From Tillandsia leiboldiana (Eukaryota; Streptophyta; Magnoliopsida; Poales; Bromeliaceae), in the NCBI GenBank assembly GCA_029204045.2, contig JAQNDB010000274.1, positions 1-64,000 on the forward strand: a DNA stretch of 64,000 nucleotides, written 5' to 3'. A program made the translations under genes and the position numbers. How positions within the stretch are numbered: position 1 is the stretch's first letter; the number at the start of each line of letters is the position of its first letter. Positions 52,366 through 62,792 of this stretch are shown here, one piece after another. The notes beneath the pieces are model-generated. The model worked only from the letters and a program-made list of their open reading frames with translations. It made no database searches and was not told where the DNA came from.

Positions 52366-54379
52366 AGAATTCACCTTTACGTACCCAAACCTTTCGAGTT
52401 TTGGTGTACGTCGGAAATGATTGTGAAGTTGATACCTTTGGTGAAAGCGTCTTGTTTGATCTGTCGCTTTTCCTTGACGTCGTCGTCTTGTTTGATGAAC
52501 TACCGAGGCTCTTTTCCTTCAAAGAATTTGCATTTGATTTCCGAGGAATCACCCTTTTGGTAGTCGTTGCAAGAAGTGCTTGAGTTGACCGTTTGGCTCC
52601 CATCTTGCAATTTCTCCTTATGTGCCCTGCAAAATTACAACGAAAACATACCTTAGTGCTTGGCGATTCCGAGGAGGGTGAAGTAGGCTTGTTGTCGTTG
52701 CTTGTCGTGAATTCCGGTGTCGGAGGAGGAGATACCGACTGAGGCACAAAAACTGTCCCAACCGAACTAAAGTTGTCTTCAGTTCGATTGTATCCGAGGC
52801 CGAACTTGTTTGATTGACCAAGACCAAGAAGCTTATCCAACTTACTCCTTTCTGATGAAAATCGCTGTAAGTCATCCTTGAGTTGGAGAATGGTCTCTGT
52901 TATTTCCAATTTTTCCTGTCGAGCCTCGCCGTTGAGCTTCAAGAAGTAATTCGCTTTGTTCACCATATCTATATAATTCTTCTCGAGTTGCTCATTGGAC
53001 TCTTGAAGGGAAACATTTACTTTTATTAGATTATCCCTTTCCACTTCAAGATCGGTCGAGAGAGAAGTTACCCTTTTTACTTCTTCTTCGAGATCCTGCA
53101 ATCTCCCTCTCAACCCCTTGTTTTGCTTAGCCAGTTTCTTTGAATCCCTCAAAAGTCTGTGATAGGCTAGAGCAAAATCTTCACCTTCCGAATCATCCGA
53201 TTCATCGTCCGTTGCAATCTTTTCAACAGTGGAGTTGGACAATGACTCGGATGTACTAGCCATTAAGCACATGAAGGGTGAAGATGTGGACGCGTGGAAC
53301 GCCGTTGCGTTATCTTCTTCATCACTTGACGATGACTCATTTGACGATGAGGTGTCATCCCAAGTGACGGCTTGCATCGCCTTCTTCTTGGACGGATTCT
53401 TATTTGGACATTCCGTTGAGATATGGCCGTACCCTCGGCACTTGAAGCATTGGACTTGTCCTTCTGAGCTTTTCTTATCCTTAGAAAAACTCTCTTGCTT
53501 TCTTGGTTTGAAACTTGAAGAACCTTTGCCTTTCTTCGACTTTACGAAGGATGGAGTTTTGCTTGAGTTACCCCTTCGAAAGTTTCGGCGAAATCTTCTT
53601 GTCAAGAGAGCAAGCTGCTTCTCAAAGTCCTCCATAGATAGGTTCTCGTCATCGCCTGAGGAGGATGAATCCGCGTCTTCTTCTTTTGTTGTTTTCAACG
53701 CATAACCTGAAGACTTAGAAGAGGATGCCTTTCCCGAAGAATAGTTAGTAGGAAATGTCATTTCATATGTTTGTAAAGAACCAACTAATTCTTCTACACG
53801 GATTTCGTCCGGGTGTTTAATAGTTTCAATGGCTGTAACTTTGGAACGAAATCTTTCAGGAAGAGTTCTTAATATTTTTCTTACAACTTTAAATTCTGGA
53901 ATCTTCTCTCCCAAGTTAGCACATGAGTTTACGATGTCTTGCAATCGTGTGTAATAGTCTGTGAACGATTCATTTTCTGCCATGAAAATAGAGTCAAACT
54001 TGCTCGTAAGCATTTGCAGTTTCTGAATCTTCACAAGGTTAGTTCCCTCATGCGTAACTTGAAGAACATCCCAGATTTCTTTCGCAGTCTCACATGCCGA
54101 GACGCGAGAGAACTCTGTTTGAGATAAGGCATTAAATAAAGCATTAATTCCCTTGCCATTGTAAGAAGAAAAATCTATCTCTTCCTTGGTCCATTTCGAC
54201 CTAGGTTTGATGGTGCGAACATCACCAATAATTTCAGTTGGATTAGTCCATCCTAATTCAATTGATTGCCACACCCGTTCGTCGATGGAAATTAAAAAGG
54301 CTTTTATTCGTACTTTCCAGTACGCATAATTTGTTCCATCGAAGAACGGAGGTCTGTTGATGTTTCCACCTTCAACCAT
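52352..54379 (-). CDS. gag: S2 Sirevirus Gag (675 aa)
   Basis: Open throughout from MVEGGNINRPPFFDG. Copia Gag domain (KVRIKAFLISIDERVWQSI, NGKGINALFNALS, CETAKEIWDVL), Ser/Glu-rich linker, knuckle CFKCRGYGHISTEC, a long coiled coil (LLRDSKKLAKQNKGLRGRL onward), knuckle CFRCNFAGHIRRNC and a basic tail. It ends RKGEFFFHP because a deletion of about 590 bp (relative to S1 31436-32023) removed protease and the pre-integrase zinc region and put a stop at the junction. This is the only undamaged full-length Gag in the window. Confidence 0.92.
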   Translation of the reverse strand: MVEGGNINRPPFFDGTNYAYWKVRIKAFLISIDERVWQSIELGWTNPTEIIGDVRTIKPRSKWTKEEIDFSSYNGKGINALFNALSQTEFSRVSACETAKEIWDVLQVTHEGTNLVKIQKLQMLTSKFDSIFMAENESFTDYYTRLQDIVNSCANLGEKIPEFKVVRKILRTLPERFRSKVTAIETIKHPDEIRVEELVGSLQTYEMTFPTNYSSGKASSSKSSGYALKTTKEEDADSSSSGDDENLSMEDFEKQLALLTRRFRRNFRRGNSSKTPSFVKSKKGKGSSSFKPRKQESFSKDKKSSEGQVQCFKCRGYGHISTECPNKNPSKKKAMQAVTWDDTSSSNESSSSDEEDNATAFHASTSSPFMCLMASTSESLSNSTVEKIATDDESDDSEGEDFALAYHRLLRDSKKLAKQNKGLRGRLQDLEEEVKRVTSLSTDLEVERDNLIKVNVSLQESNEQLEKNYIDMVNKANYFLKLNGEARQEKLEITETILQLKDDLQRFSSERSKLDKLLGLGQSNKFGLGYNRTEDNFSSVGTVFVPQSVSPPPTPEFTTSNDNKPTSPSSESPSTKVCFRCNFAGHIRRNCKMGAKRSTQALLATTTKRVIPRKSNANSLKEKSLGSSSNKTTTSRKSDRSNKTLSPKVSTSQSFPTYTKTRKVWVRKGEFFFHP

Positions 54380-54398
54380 TGTTTACAACCCTATTCCC

Positions 54399-54410
54399 TC
54401 TCTGATACCA
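54399..54410 (-). other. Primer-binding site of S2 (tRNA-iMet)
   Basis: Minus TGGTATCAGAGA, two bases after the 5' LTR, 19 bases before the gag ATG. Confidence 0.85.
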
Positions 54411-54412
54411 CT

Positions 54413-55755
54413 TGTTGGGTTATGTATAATTGGATCTAAATAGGGAAAAAAACACCTAGAGGGGGGTGAATAGGTGTAAACAATAAACACTCAAAAATCT
54501 TTGCGATATAAAACCCAATGCGGAAAAATAAATAACACGCAGAGATTTTTACGTGGAAAACTCCAAACTGGAGTAAAAAACCACGGGACCGATAACACGA
54601 TGAAATCCACTAGAATTAAACACGTACAAGGTGATATACCATACTCACAGATGACTCAACCTTTTTCATACGCTCCTAGTTGATCTTCTCCGCTCGCTCC
54701 ACGACGCTTCTCGAATCCACGATCTGCGTCCAACGCCGAATCCACGACGTCCAACGTCGAGTCCACGACGTCCGACCAAATCCAGGGTCTTCACCCAGTA
54801 GCACGCTTCGAATCCACGAACGTACCTCGCTCCGAATCCACGAGAGCGGTAGCACCTTGAATCCACAAGGCCACGCGAGTCCACGCGCCGATTTGGGATA
54901 AATCGTTGTTTTTTGGGTGGTGATGATCCGCCGAATACTTAGATTAGAAATAGATCGGAAATACCATCTAAGTATTCATTGATTTGATTCTACTCAAAAT
55001 GTGAGTATGAAAACCTAGAGTCAAATCAATCAATATAGATGAAGAAACATAAGATAGAATCTATGATTTTCTTTCTTCTCTATATGTAGATCTTAGGCCG
55101 TATAAAAGATGACGACTTTTTGGATTAGCGGCTTCTTTTTGGATTAGCCCTAGAAAAAGAATCATAGGGTCTATTTATAGGTTAGAAACCCTTGGAAGAA
55201 GATAAGGATCAAAAACTATCCTTTTCTGGAATTTTACATGACGACGATCCGGATCGGAGTTCGGCGATCCGGATTGCAGTAGCAAGAAAATCAGTTTCCA
55301 GAAAAACGAAGGTTCGGGATCCGGATCGAAGTGCCTGATCCGGATCGTTCATACAGTTCACCAAACATCAACGTTCGGGATCCGGATTGAAAAGCCTGAT
55401 CCGGATCGTTCAAATAAAATGGTAAACCCAGTGTTCGGGATCCGGATCAAAGGAAGCTACGATCCGGATTGAACTGGTGTATGAACAAACAACCTTCGGG
55501 ATCCGGATTGCAAAGTCTGATCCGGATCCTGAACATGTCCCATGTCCAGTTTTTGATATTTATGCAATTACAAATCCATCCAAGTGTTTCTACACTATAA
55601 GAAGTATTCGGATCACCAAAGATATTAAGTTAAACATACCTGATCCTTTTGAATTCTTCTTTCTTGAGATTGAGTTATATGATCCAACCTTCTTTACCTT
55701 CAATCTTCAAGACTTAACCGAATTCATGAAATACGCCAACTTAAATTCCGTAACA
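54413..55755 (-). repeat. 5' LTR of S2 (1343 bp)
   Basis: Five TCCGGA pairs (55248/55268, 55320/55339, 55381/55400, 55441/55463, 55502/55521; spacings 20, 19, 19, 22, 19). TATA box 55171-55180 (minus). CGAATCCACGA words 54715-54865. Around 27 mismatches to the 3' LTR by eye. Confidence 0.95.
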
Positions 55756-58236
55756 GATCTTATGGGGCCGACTCGTCAACCATCTTTGGGAGGTAAATGG
55801 TATGTTTTCTTATTGGTTGATGATTTCTCTAGATACTCATGGGTAGCATTTTTGAAAGAGAAAGCTGATACTTTTGATTCTATTCACGAGATTTGCCATC
55901 GTATTATAATTGAAAAGAATGAAAAGATCATTCGTGTTAGAAGTGATAGAGGTGGAGAATTCATAAATTCTAAATTCATTGATTTTTTCACTTCCAACGG
56001 CATTAAACATGAATTCTCAGCACCCTATACACCTCAACAGAATGGTGTAGTCGAGCGCAAAAACAGGGTTGTACAAGAGATGGCACGTGTTATGCTTCAT
56101 AGCCGGAATTTACCGTTATATTTTTGGGCTGAAGCCGTGAACACTGCAGTCTATGTTATTAATTGAGTTTATTTGCGCCCGGGAACCTTAAATACACCAT
56201 ATGAGCTGTGGTTTAGTAGGAAACCAATTGTGAAATATTTTCGTATATTTAGGAGTCGATGTTTTATTCTGCGTGTTCGCGAAAACCTTGGTAAGTTCGA
56301 CTCGCGAAGCGACGAAGGGATTTTTATGGGTTATTCTACTAACAGTAGAGCATATCGGGTATTTAACTTGGAATCTAAAATGATTGTAGAATCTGTAAAT
56401 GTTAAAGTAGATGAAGCTTTCCACTTTGCATCTAATAAATCTACCCCTGATATCTCTTTTGATGATGATACTCCTGCAAATGCATCTTCTCATAACAATT
56501 CTTCCGATAATAATGATGCATCTAATGGTTCTTCAAGTTTATCTGATGTGCAGGAATCATCTCATGTACCTCCGAGCACTCCGTTACCTCAAACATTACG
56601 CATCTCCAAGGATCATCCGGAATCTAATATTATTGGAGACCCACAAGAAGGAGTCAGGACTCGGAGACAGTTGGTTTGTGGATTCGCTTGTTACATATCC
56701 TTAATCGAACCAAAGAACGTTGATGAAGCTCTTCAGGATGACTACTGGATTGAAGCAATGCAGGAAGAGCTCCATCAGTTTGAACGCAACAAAGTCTGGG
56801 AATTAACGACGCCTCCGAAGCAACACAATGTGATTGGTACTAAATGGATTTTCAAGAACAAGAAAAATGAGGATGGTACCATCATCAGGAACAAAGCACG
56901 TTTAGTTGCTCAAGGCTACTCTCAAATAGAAGGTATAGACTTTGATGAAACCTTCGCCCCTGTAGCTAGACTCGAGTCCATTCGTATCCTATTCGCTATT
57001 GCTTGTCACTTTAAAATAAAACTCTTTCAAATGGACGTTAAGAGCGCGTTTTTAAATGGGTTTTTAAATGAGGAAGTTTATGTGGCTCAACCGAAAGGTT
57101 TTGTAGACTGTAAACTACCTAACCATGTTTTTCGTTTGAAAAAGGCTCTTTACGGTTTAAAACAAGCACCGCGAGCGTGGTACGAAAGGTTGACAAAGCA
57201 CCTTTTGGAGAAGGGCTATACTCGAGGGGGAGCAGACAGGACTCTCTTTGTGAAGCATTATCAAAATAACTTCATTGTAGCACAAATCTATGTCGATGAC
57301 ATTGTTTTTGGTGCAACAAGAGATAATGATGCTTCTAAATTCGCTGAAACCATGGAAAGCGAATTTGAGATGTCAATGATGGGCGAACTGACATACTTTC
57401 TTGGATTGCAAGTGAAACAAAATAATGAAGGCATCCATCTGTGTCAATCCAAGTATGCAAAGGAGTTGGTAAAGAAATTCGGATTAGAAGATTCTAAAGA
57501 TTTTCCGACTCCTATGGGAACTAGCAATAAGGGATTAGGAAGTGAATCTCTTAGTGAGAGTGTAGACGAGAAACTTTATAGAAGTATGATTGGAAGTCTA
57601 CTCTACCTCACGGCTAGTCGCCCGGACATATCCTTTAGTGTTGGGATTTGCGTGAGATATCAATCAGCACCAAAGGAGGTTCACCTGAAAGCGGTGAAAC
57701 GGATCATCCGGTACATCAAAGAAACCATTAATTTCGGAATTTGGTATCCTATGGGAACAAGTCTAGATATTGTTGGATATTCTGATGCCGATTGGGCAGA
57801 ATCTGTGGATGATCGGAAAAGTACGAGTGGTGCATGTTTTTATCTTGGCCATTGCCTTGTGGCTTGGCATAGTAAAAAGCAAAACTGCATTGCACTCTCG
57901 ACTGCCGAAGCGGAATATATCTCTGCGGGTAGTTGTTCAACCCAACTCATTTGGATGAAAAGTGTGTTGAGCGACTTCCGAATTTCAGCAACTTCGGTAA
58001 TGATTCTCTGTGACAACACTAGTGCTATAAACATTTCCAAAAACCCTGTGTTGCACTCAAGAACAAAACACATTGAACTTAGATATCATTTTCTTAGAGA
58101 GCTAGTTGAATCAAATATTCTTCAACTTTTATATATTTCAACTGAAGATCAATTAGCTGACATTTTAACAAAACCTTTGGATCAAAAACGTTTTATTCAT
58201 TTGCGTAAGGCAATTGGAATGCTTTCCTTGAAATAA
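55756..58236 (+). pseudogene. pol: S1 integrase core, RT and RNase H
   Basis: Resumes S1 pol after S2 (DLMGPTRQPSLGGKWYVF). Integrase residues: first Asp in the TSD codon, RSDRGGEF, QQNGVVERKNR. TGA at 56164-56166 replaces an Arg codon (S2 keeps Arg at this position), consistent with CGA-to-TGA. From 56173 the frame is open for 687 aa. It covers the integrase end, a Ser/Asn-rich linker (SSDNNDASNGSSSL), RT (GTKWIFKNKKNEDG, QMDVKSAFLNG, ALYGLKQAPRAW, YVDDIVFG) and RNase H (YSDADWAESVDDRKSTSGA, ALSTAEAEYIS). It ends with the MLSLK tail. Confidence 0.95.
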
Positions 58237-59174
58237 TTTCTTTTTGAAACCAATCCTTAGGTTAGGTTTTGTTTTTGTGTTTTTGTTCTTTACCTATGCT
58301 TGTACATAGAACATTAATTGAGCATTAGTTACATTGACTTTAACTGCATCCTTTTATATGTTTAGAAATTTATTATGCTTTAGATATCATAATAATTCAT
58401 TTGATGCAATGATCATTTATGTCAATTAAATCATCTTTGTTTTGATCAAAGTCAATTTCTCTCTCAATGATCTCTTGGTATAGTTATTATCTTATTTGAC
58501 TATTTAGTCGAGTATGAAATCGAGATCAATTTTTGGTTGAATACTTTATATCTTAAATAATTGATAGCCAATTGAGGGGGAGTCAAAGAAAAAGTATTAT
58601 GCTCAAAAGATGTGGAAAGAGTTATATCCCAATGAGGAGTGTGAAAACTACCACCACATGGAGGAAAGAGCTACCACCTCGGTCGTCCGTGTATTTTGTG
58701 CAGCTACCATATGTATACCAAGCAAGGTTTTTCAAGTTTGATTAAATAAAATGCATGTTGAAATACTTGACTCTGTCAAATTTCAAGGTTGGTATAAGGT
58801 GGTATTTTTAATGAAAGATGCTCAAAGAGCCACTCTCTTCAAAAGATTGTCTAGATACATTATCTAATATATTTGGGATTTCAAACATCTATTGATCTTT
58901 GTATTTCATTTTCTTTACCAAATTGATGATTTGATAAAGGCATTACTCATAAGATCATGTTAGATGTGATTGAAGTTGTTCAACTTTAAGGGATTTAATT
59001 TTTATAAATTTTCGTTTCATTTGTTGAATATTTTTGATAGATTTGGCATAATCTATTTCTTGTTGTATGAAACAATGATTTTTATTTAAAGTTGATACAC
59101 AACAATGCTTACAATCTTTTTCTGGAATTTCTGGAATTTTTCTGAATTTTTCTGTAGAAAAAGTTTGGATCCGG
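58237..59174 (+). other. S1 non-coding region after RNase H
   Basis: AT-rich. Purine tract TTGAGGGGGAGTCAAAG near 58572-58589 and the conserved block GTGTGAAAACTACCACCAC (58640-58658). Homologous to S2 36150-37081. Confidence 0.6.
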
Positions 59175-59404
59175 TCCGGACTGGACAAGCCAATCCGGAC
59201 CCCGAACGCAGGAAAATCCTGCGGGTAGCCGATCCGGACTGCATTCTTCGGGCAGTCCGGACCGCGGATAGGGTTTTATTAAGAACAAAAGGGATTCGAT
59301 TTCTTTTACTACAATCTTTTGTTCAAAAGTCTCCAGAGCTTCTCTCTCTAGAATTCAAGTACTTTGGAGCCTTCCCAACTCATTTTCTCCAAATCCAAGT
59401 GAGT
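59175..59404 (+). promoter_or_regulatory. Promoter-like region upstream of S1 env-like ORF
   Basis: TCCGGA palindromes start at 59175, 59194, 59233 and 59256 (steps 19, 39, 23), exactly the steps seen in S2. Then a weakened TATA (GGGTTTTATTAAG, 59271-59283; S2 has TTATATAG), a leader with CTTCTCTCTCTAG, and donor CCAA|GTGAGT with intron start at 59399. An acceptor TTGTTCACAG ends at 59783, 28 nt before the ORF's ATG, giving a possible 385-nt intron. Confidence 0.6.
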
Positions 59405-59811
59405 TTTCTTGATCAAAATCTCGGTTTTTCACAGGTTTTCTATATTTTCTCAAAACGTGATGCAAATCTCCTATCTTTTTCGTTTGTGATGTGTTTTTGA
59501 TCAAACTTCTTTTGAAATAAGAACTCTGGGTAGATTAGTTTTGATTATATGCAAGGTTTTCTCTTGATTAACAGATTTTTTAGGCTTCGATTTCTAAAAA
59601 TTCGGTTTTAGGGCATATAATAGGAATTTTCAAAAAACATGGAATTGATCTATTTTTAAAATTCTTTTTGCAAAACTAATTTGATTCCTAGTCTCTCTAC
59701 ATGATAATGATTGTTTAGGTACAATTTTTAAATTTTTTTGAAAATAAACAATTTTTGTCGTATTCTTGAGTTGTTGTTCACAGGACACTTCTCTCTTAAG
59801 CACTTTCTGCA

Positions 59812-60447
59812 ATGGAGTTTGCATGGATCATCTTTCTGCTAGTTGCCATGGTTCACTCGAAAGCAACGACCAAGCCTAAGAGGGCTAAGAAGGCAAAGAA
59901 AACTCGAGATGACTCTGAGACGGAATCAGAAACTGAATCAATCGACTGGGATGAGTTGGTGGTTGAAGCGACAGTTCCTACTGCTTCCAAAGGGAAAGCA
60001 CTTGCTGAAACCTCTAAAGCAAAGGCGCAGGATATTGCTGATGAGGAAGACAAATTGTATGTCAAGAACAAAAAGCTCAAGAAGTCCAAACACTACACTA
60101 GACAGGAAAATGTCGAGGGAAGTGGAATTCAAATCTCTGAATCCCACTCTAGAGCACACTCGGTACCTAGAGAATCCCCATGGGCTGAAGGCCAGCATGC
60201 ATCATCTGCCTCTACAGCTCGTCCAACGACTTCAAGGAGAAACGCTCTAGAAGCTTCTGTATTGGCCTCCATTCATCAGGACCAAAGAAGACTTTCTGCT
60301 GACCAAGACAAATTGGCATTAGGTCTCCGGCAAATGGCCGCTGAACAAAAACAGATGAAGAAGAAATGTTCCAAAATATCACGAATGCTGAAAGGGATTT
60401 TAAACAAGATAGAAGATACCAGTTTAGACAGTTGTGATTTGGCTTGA
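59812..60447 (+). CDS. S1 env-like third ORF (211 aa)
   Basis: ATG at 59812. Starts MEFAWIIFLLVAMVHS, a short hydrophobic N-terminal segment, then KPKRAKKAKK, an acidic SETESIDWDEL region and a Ser/Arg-rich middle. The C-terminus contains a helix (QDQRRLSADQDKLALGLRQM) and MLKGILNKIE. It is shorter than the S2 homologue (272 aa) through loss in the Lys/Ala/Pro-rich middle. It lies downstream of RNase H and is the env-like gene of Sireviruses by position. The hydrophobic N-terminus supports a secretory or membrane role, but this is unproven for the family. Confidence 0.75.
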   Translation: MEFAWIIFLLVAMVHSKATTKPKRAKKAKKTRDDSETESETESIDWDELVVEATVPTASKGKALAETSKAKAQDIADEEDKLYVKNKKLKKSKHYTRQENVEGSGIQISESHSRAHSVPRESPWAEGQHASSASTARPTTSRRNALEASVLASIHQDQRRLSADQDKLALGLRQMAAEQKQMKKKCSKISRMLKGILNKIEDTSLDSCDLA

Positions 60448-61126
60448 TCTTTGGCTTATATACTCTAACTTTTATCTTTTTATGCAGCCTTCTTTTGGTA
60501 CTTTTAAGTTTTAGTTCTCAGGTTTTTCTTATCGTTTGAACTTTTTTTTTTAACTCTCCTTAAATTTTGTAATTTTGGCTTCGTTTTGTGACAAAAACGG
60601 GGAGAGAGTTTAGAGAACTTTGAACTTTGAACAGTAATTGAACAATGCACAATGCTGAAACTAAGGTAAGTATAACTTCAACTTTTTGGGTTTTTATCTT
60701 GTGATTTGATGCATGCCTCAACTAACTATTCGACTAACTATTTGGGCATGTAATATAACTAACAAGTTGCTTGTTGACTAACCTTTCTGTGACATTTGGA
60801 TTTGTATTGCTTAGAAGATATGTCGATTTTTGATTATGATTTTCATACATATCTGAATTTGCAAATGTCATGATGAGTATAAACTCTATCTCTGTGTTTG
60901 GTTTTGATTGTTAAAAATTCTTGAGGTATCTAACGATTTCTTTTGTCAAGAATGCTTCTTTTTGCAGAGATTACAGATGTCAAAGTCTAGAGTTTGTTTT
61001 AGGAGTTTAACTCATGTATTTATCTTTATTTGGATCTCCAATGTAAATTTTTGTTGTATGGTGATATCAACAAAAATATCTTTTTGAATTTTCTTGAGTG
61101 GATTTGTGTTTTGTCACGAAACCGCC
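60448..61126 (+). other. S1 3' non-coding region
   Basis: AT-rich, with an extra purine tract (AACGGGGAGAGAG, 60595-60608). No ORF seen. Confidence 0.6.
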
Positions 61127-61138
61127 AAAGGGGGAGAT
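61127..61138 (+). other. Polypurine tract of S1
   Basis: AAAGGGGGAGAT immediately before the 3' LTR. Confidence 0.85.
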
Positions 61139-62390
61139 TGTTACGGAATTTGAGTTGGCGTATTTCGTGAAATCGGTTAAGTCTTGAAGATTGAAGATGA
61201 AAAAGTTGTATTGTATACCTCAATCTCAAGTAAGAAGAATTCAAAAGGATCAGGTACGTTTAATTCAATAAGTTTGTTGATCCAAATACTTCTTATAGTG
61301 TAGAAACACTTGGATGAATTTTTGATTGCATAAAAATCAAAAACTGGGCATTTTACATGTTCAGAGTCCGGACCGTGGATCTCAGTCCGGACCCCGAACG
61401 TAGGTTTGTTCGTGCGCAATTCCAGTCCGGACCGTGGATCTCAGTCCGGACCTCGAACGTAAGAATTGTTGAAATTGCATGAACAGTCCGGACCGTGGAT
61501 TGCAGTCCGGACCCCGAATGTCGTCTTTTCTGGAAATAGTCTGTTTCGCTGAGACAGTCCGGACCGTCAATTCCAGTCTGGACTGTCGTCCTGCAAAATT
61601 TCGGAAATGGTTAGTTTTTGATGCTTATCTTCTTCCAATGGTTTCTAACCTATAAATAGACCCTATGATTTATCTTTTAGGGCAAGCGTAAAATACGACC
61701 GAAAAAGAAAAATCCACATATAGAGAAGAAAGGAAATACATGTTTTAATTCTATGTTTCTTCATCTATATTATTAGTTTGATTCTAGGTTTTCCAAACTC
61801 AGATTTTGAGTAGAATCAAATTAATGAATACTTAGATGGTATTTCCGATCTATTTCTAATCTAAGTATTCGGCGGATCATCACCACCCAAAAACAACGAT
61901 TTTCCCAAAATCGGCGCGTGGACTCGCGTGGCCTTATGGATTCAAGGTGCTACCGCTCTCGTGGATTCGGAGTGAGGTACGTTCGTGGATTCGAAGCGTG
62001 CTACTGGGTGAAGACCGTGGATTCGGTCGGACGTCGTGGACTCGACGTTGGACGCCGTGGATTCGGAGTTGGACGCTAATCGTGGATTCGAGCAGCGTTG
62101 CGGAGCGAGCGGAGAAGATCTACTAGGAGCGTATGGAAAAGGTTGAGTCGTAAGTGTGTACGGTAAATCACCTTGTACGTGTGTTAATTCTTGTGGATTT
62201 CACCGTGTTATCGGTCCCGTAGTTTTTTACTCCGGATTGGAGTTTTCCACGTAAAAATTTCTGCGTGTTATTTATTTTTCCGCATTGGGTTTTATATCGC
62301 AAAGATTTTTGAGTGTTTATTGTTTACACCTATTCACCCCCCTCTAGGTGTTTTTTCCCCTATTTAGATCCAATTATACATAACCCAACA
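61139..62390 (+). repeat. 3' LTR of S1 (1252 bp)
   Basis: Same length and parts as the 5' LTR; about 28 mismatches by eye. TATA box 61650-61659. Followed by TSD TAAAC. Confidence 0.95.
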
Positions 62391-62555
62391 TAAACCCAGT
62401 TCAACGAAAACAAAACCAGCGGCTAAAAGTGCATGCCCAGCGGTTTCAGACTCTCGAGGAGGCCGCGGAGCATGCCCAGTGGGTTGAGAGAGGAGACCAT
62501 CTAGTCGCTAGGTGAGGCGGTGCAGTCGCGCAGGGTTCCGATAGGAAGCGGCCAG
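62391..62555 (-). repeat. Element D, outer part of gypsy-like LTR fragment
   Basis: Continues D across S1. On the minus strand this is the sequence directly upstream of TTTATAAG. It repeats words such as CCGCTGGGCATGC. It is cut at 62556 by an S3-type LTR. Confidence 0.45.
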
Positions 62556-62792
62556 TGTAGGTTTTTATATAATAGGATCCACAAGGATCTAAATAGGTAC
62601 TACCAAACAACTAGAGGGGGGGGTGAATAGGTGTAATACTTAAAAACAAATCTCAGTGGAAAATAAAAACCAATGCGGAAAATAAAAACAGCACACCGAG
62701 ATTTACGTGGAAACTCCAATCCAGGAGAAAAACCACGGGACCAACACGCAATAACAATCCACTAAGAATAGAAGAATAACAAGGTGATTACC
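62556..62792 (-). repeat. S3-type Sirevirus LTR fragment
   Basis: TGTAGGTTTTTATATAATAGG... matches 26031-26270 of the S3 5' LTR almost base for base and stops where G2 begins. No PBS lies beside its outer end (minus reading), so it is the 3' LTR end of a second S3-like element that continues beyond the window. Confidence 0.85.

Larger units (their letters stand above)
32074..55755 (-). mobile_element. S2: Ty1/copia Sirevirus nested in S1
   Basis: LTRs 32074-33416 and 54413-55755, both 1343 bp; TSD GATCT at 32069-32073 and 55756-55760. Minus orientation: 5' LTR on the right, PBS, gag, integrase-RT, then the 12.6-kb composite insertion, RNase H, env-like ORF, Cassandra copy 2, purine tract, 3' LTR. 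S2 has a protease/pre-integrase deletion, a pol frameshift and a 138-bp tandem duplication in RT. Its family is close to S1, but U3 is diverged in step with its internal TCCGGA array. Confidence 0.95.
28135..62390 (+). mobile_element. S1: Ty1/copia Sirevirus, split by S2
   Basis: LTRs 28135-29386 and 61139-62390 are both 1252 bp. The target-site duplication TAAAC lies at 28130-28134 and 62391-62395. Order: LTR, PBS, gag, protease, integrase, RT, RNase H, internal promoter-like region, env-like ORF, purine tract, LTR. S2 interrupts the integrase at 32074-55755. Without S2 the element is about 10.6 kb. The third ORF, long two-knuckle Gag and iMet PBS identify the Sirevirus (SIRE/Maximus) lineage. 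Gag is broken by several stops and the integrase by one. Confidence 0.95.

Noticed and set aside
55477..55755. Open frame joining the S2 LTR to S1 integrase
   Set aside because: The upstream part is antisense LTR sequence read through the S2/S1 junction by chance; only 55756 onward is pol.
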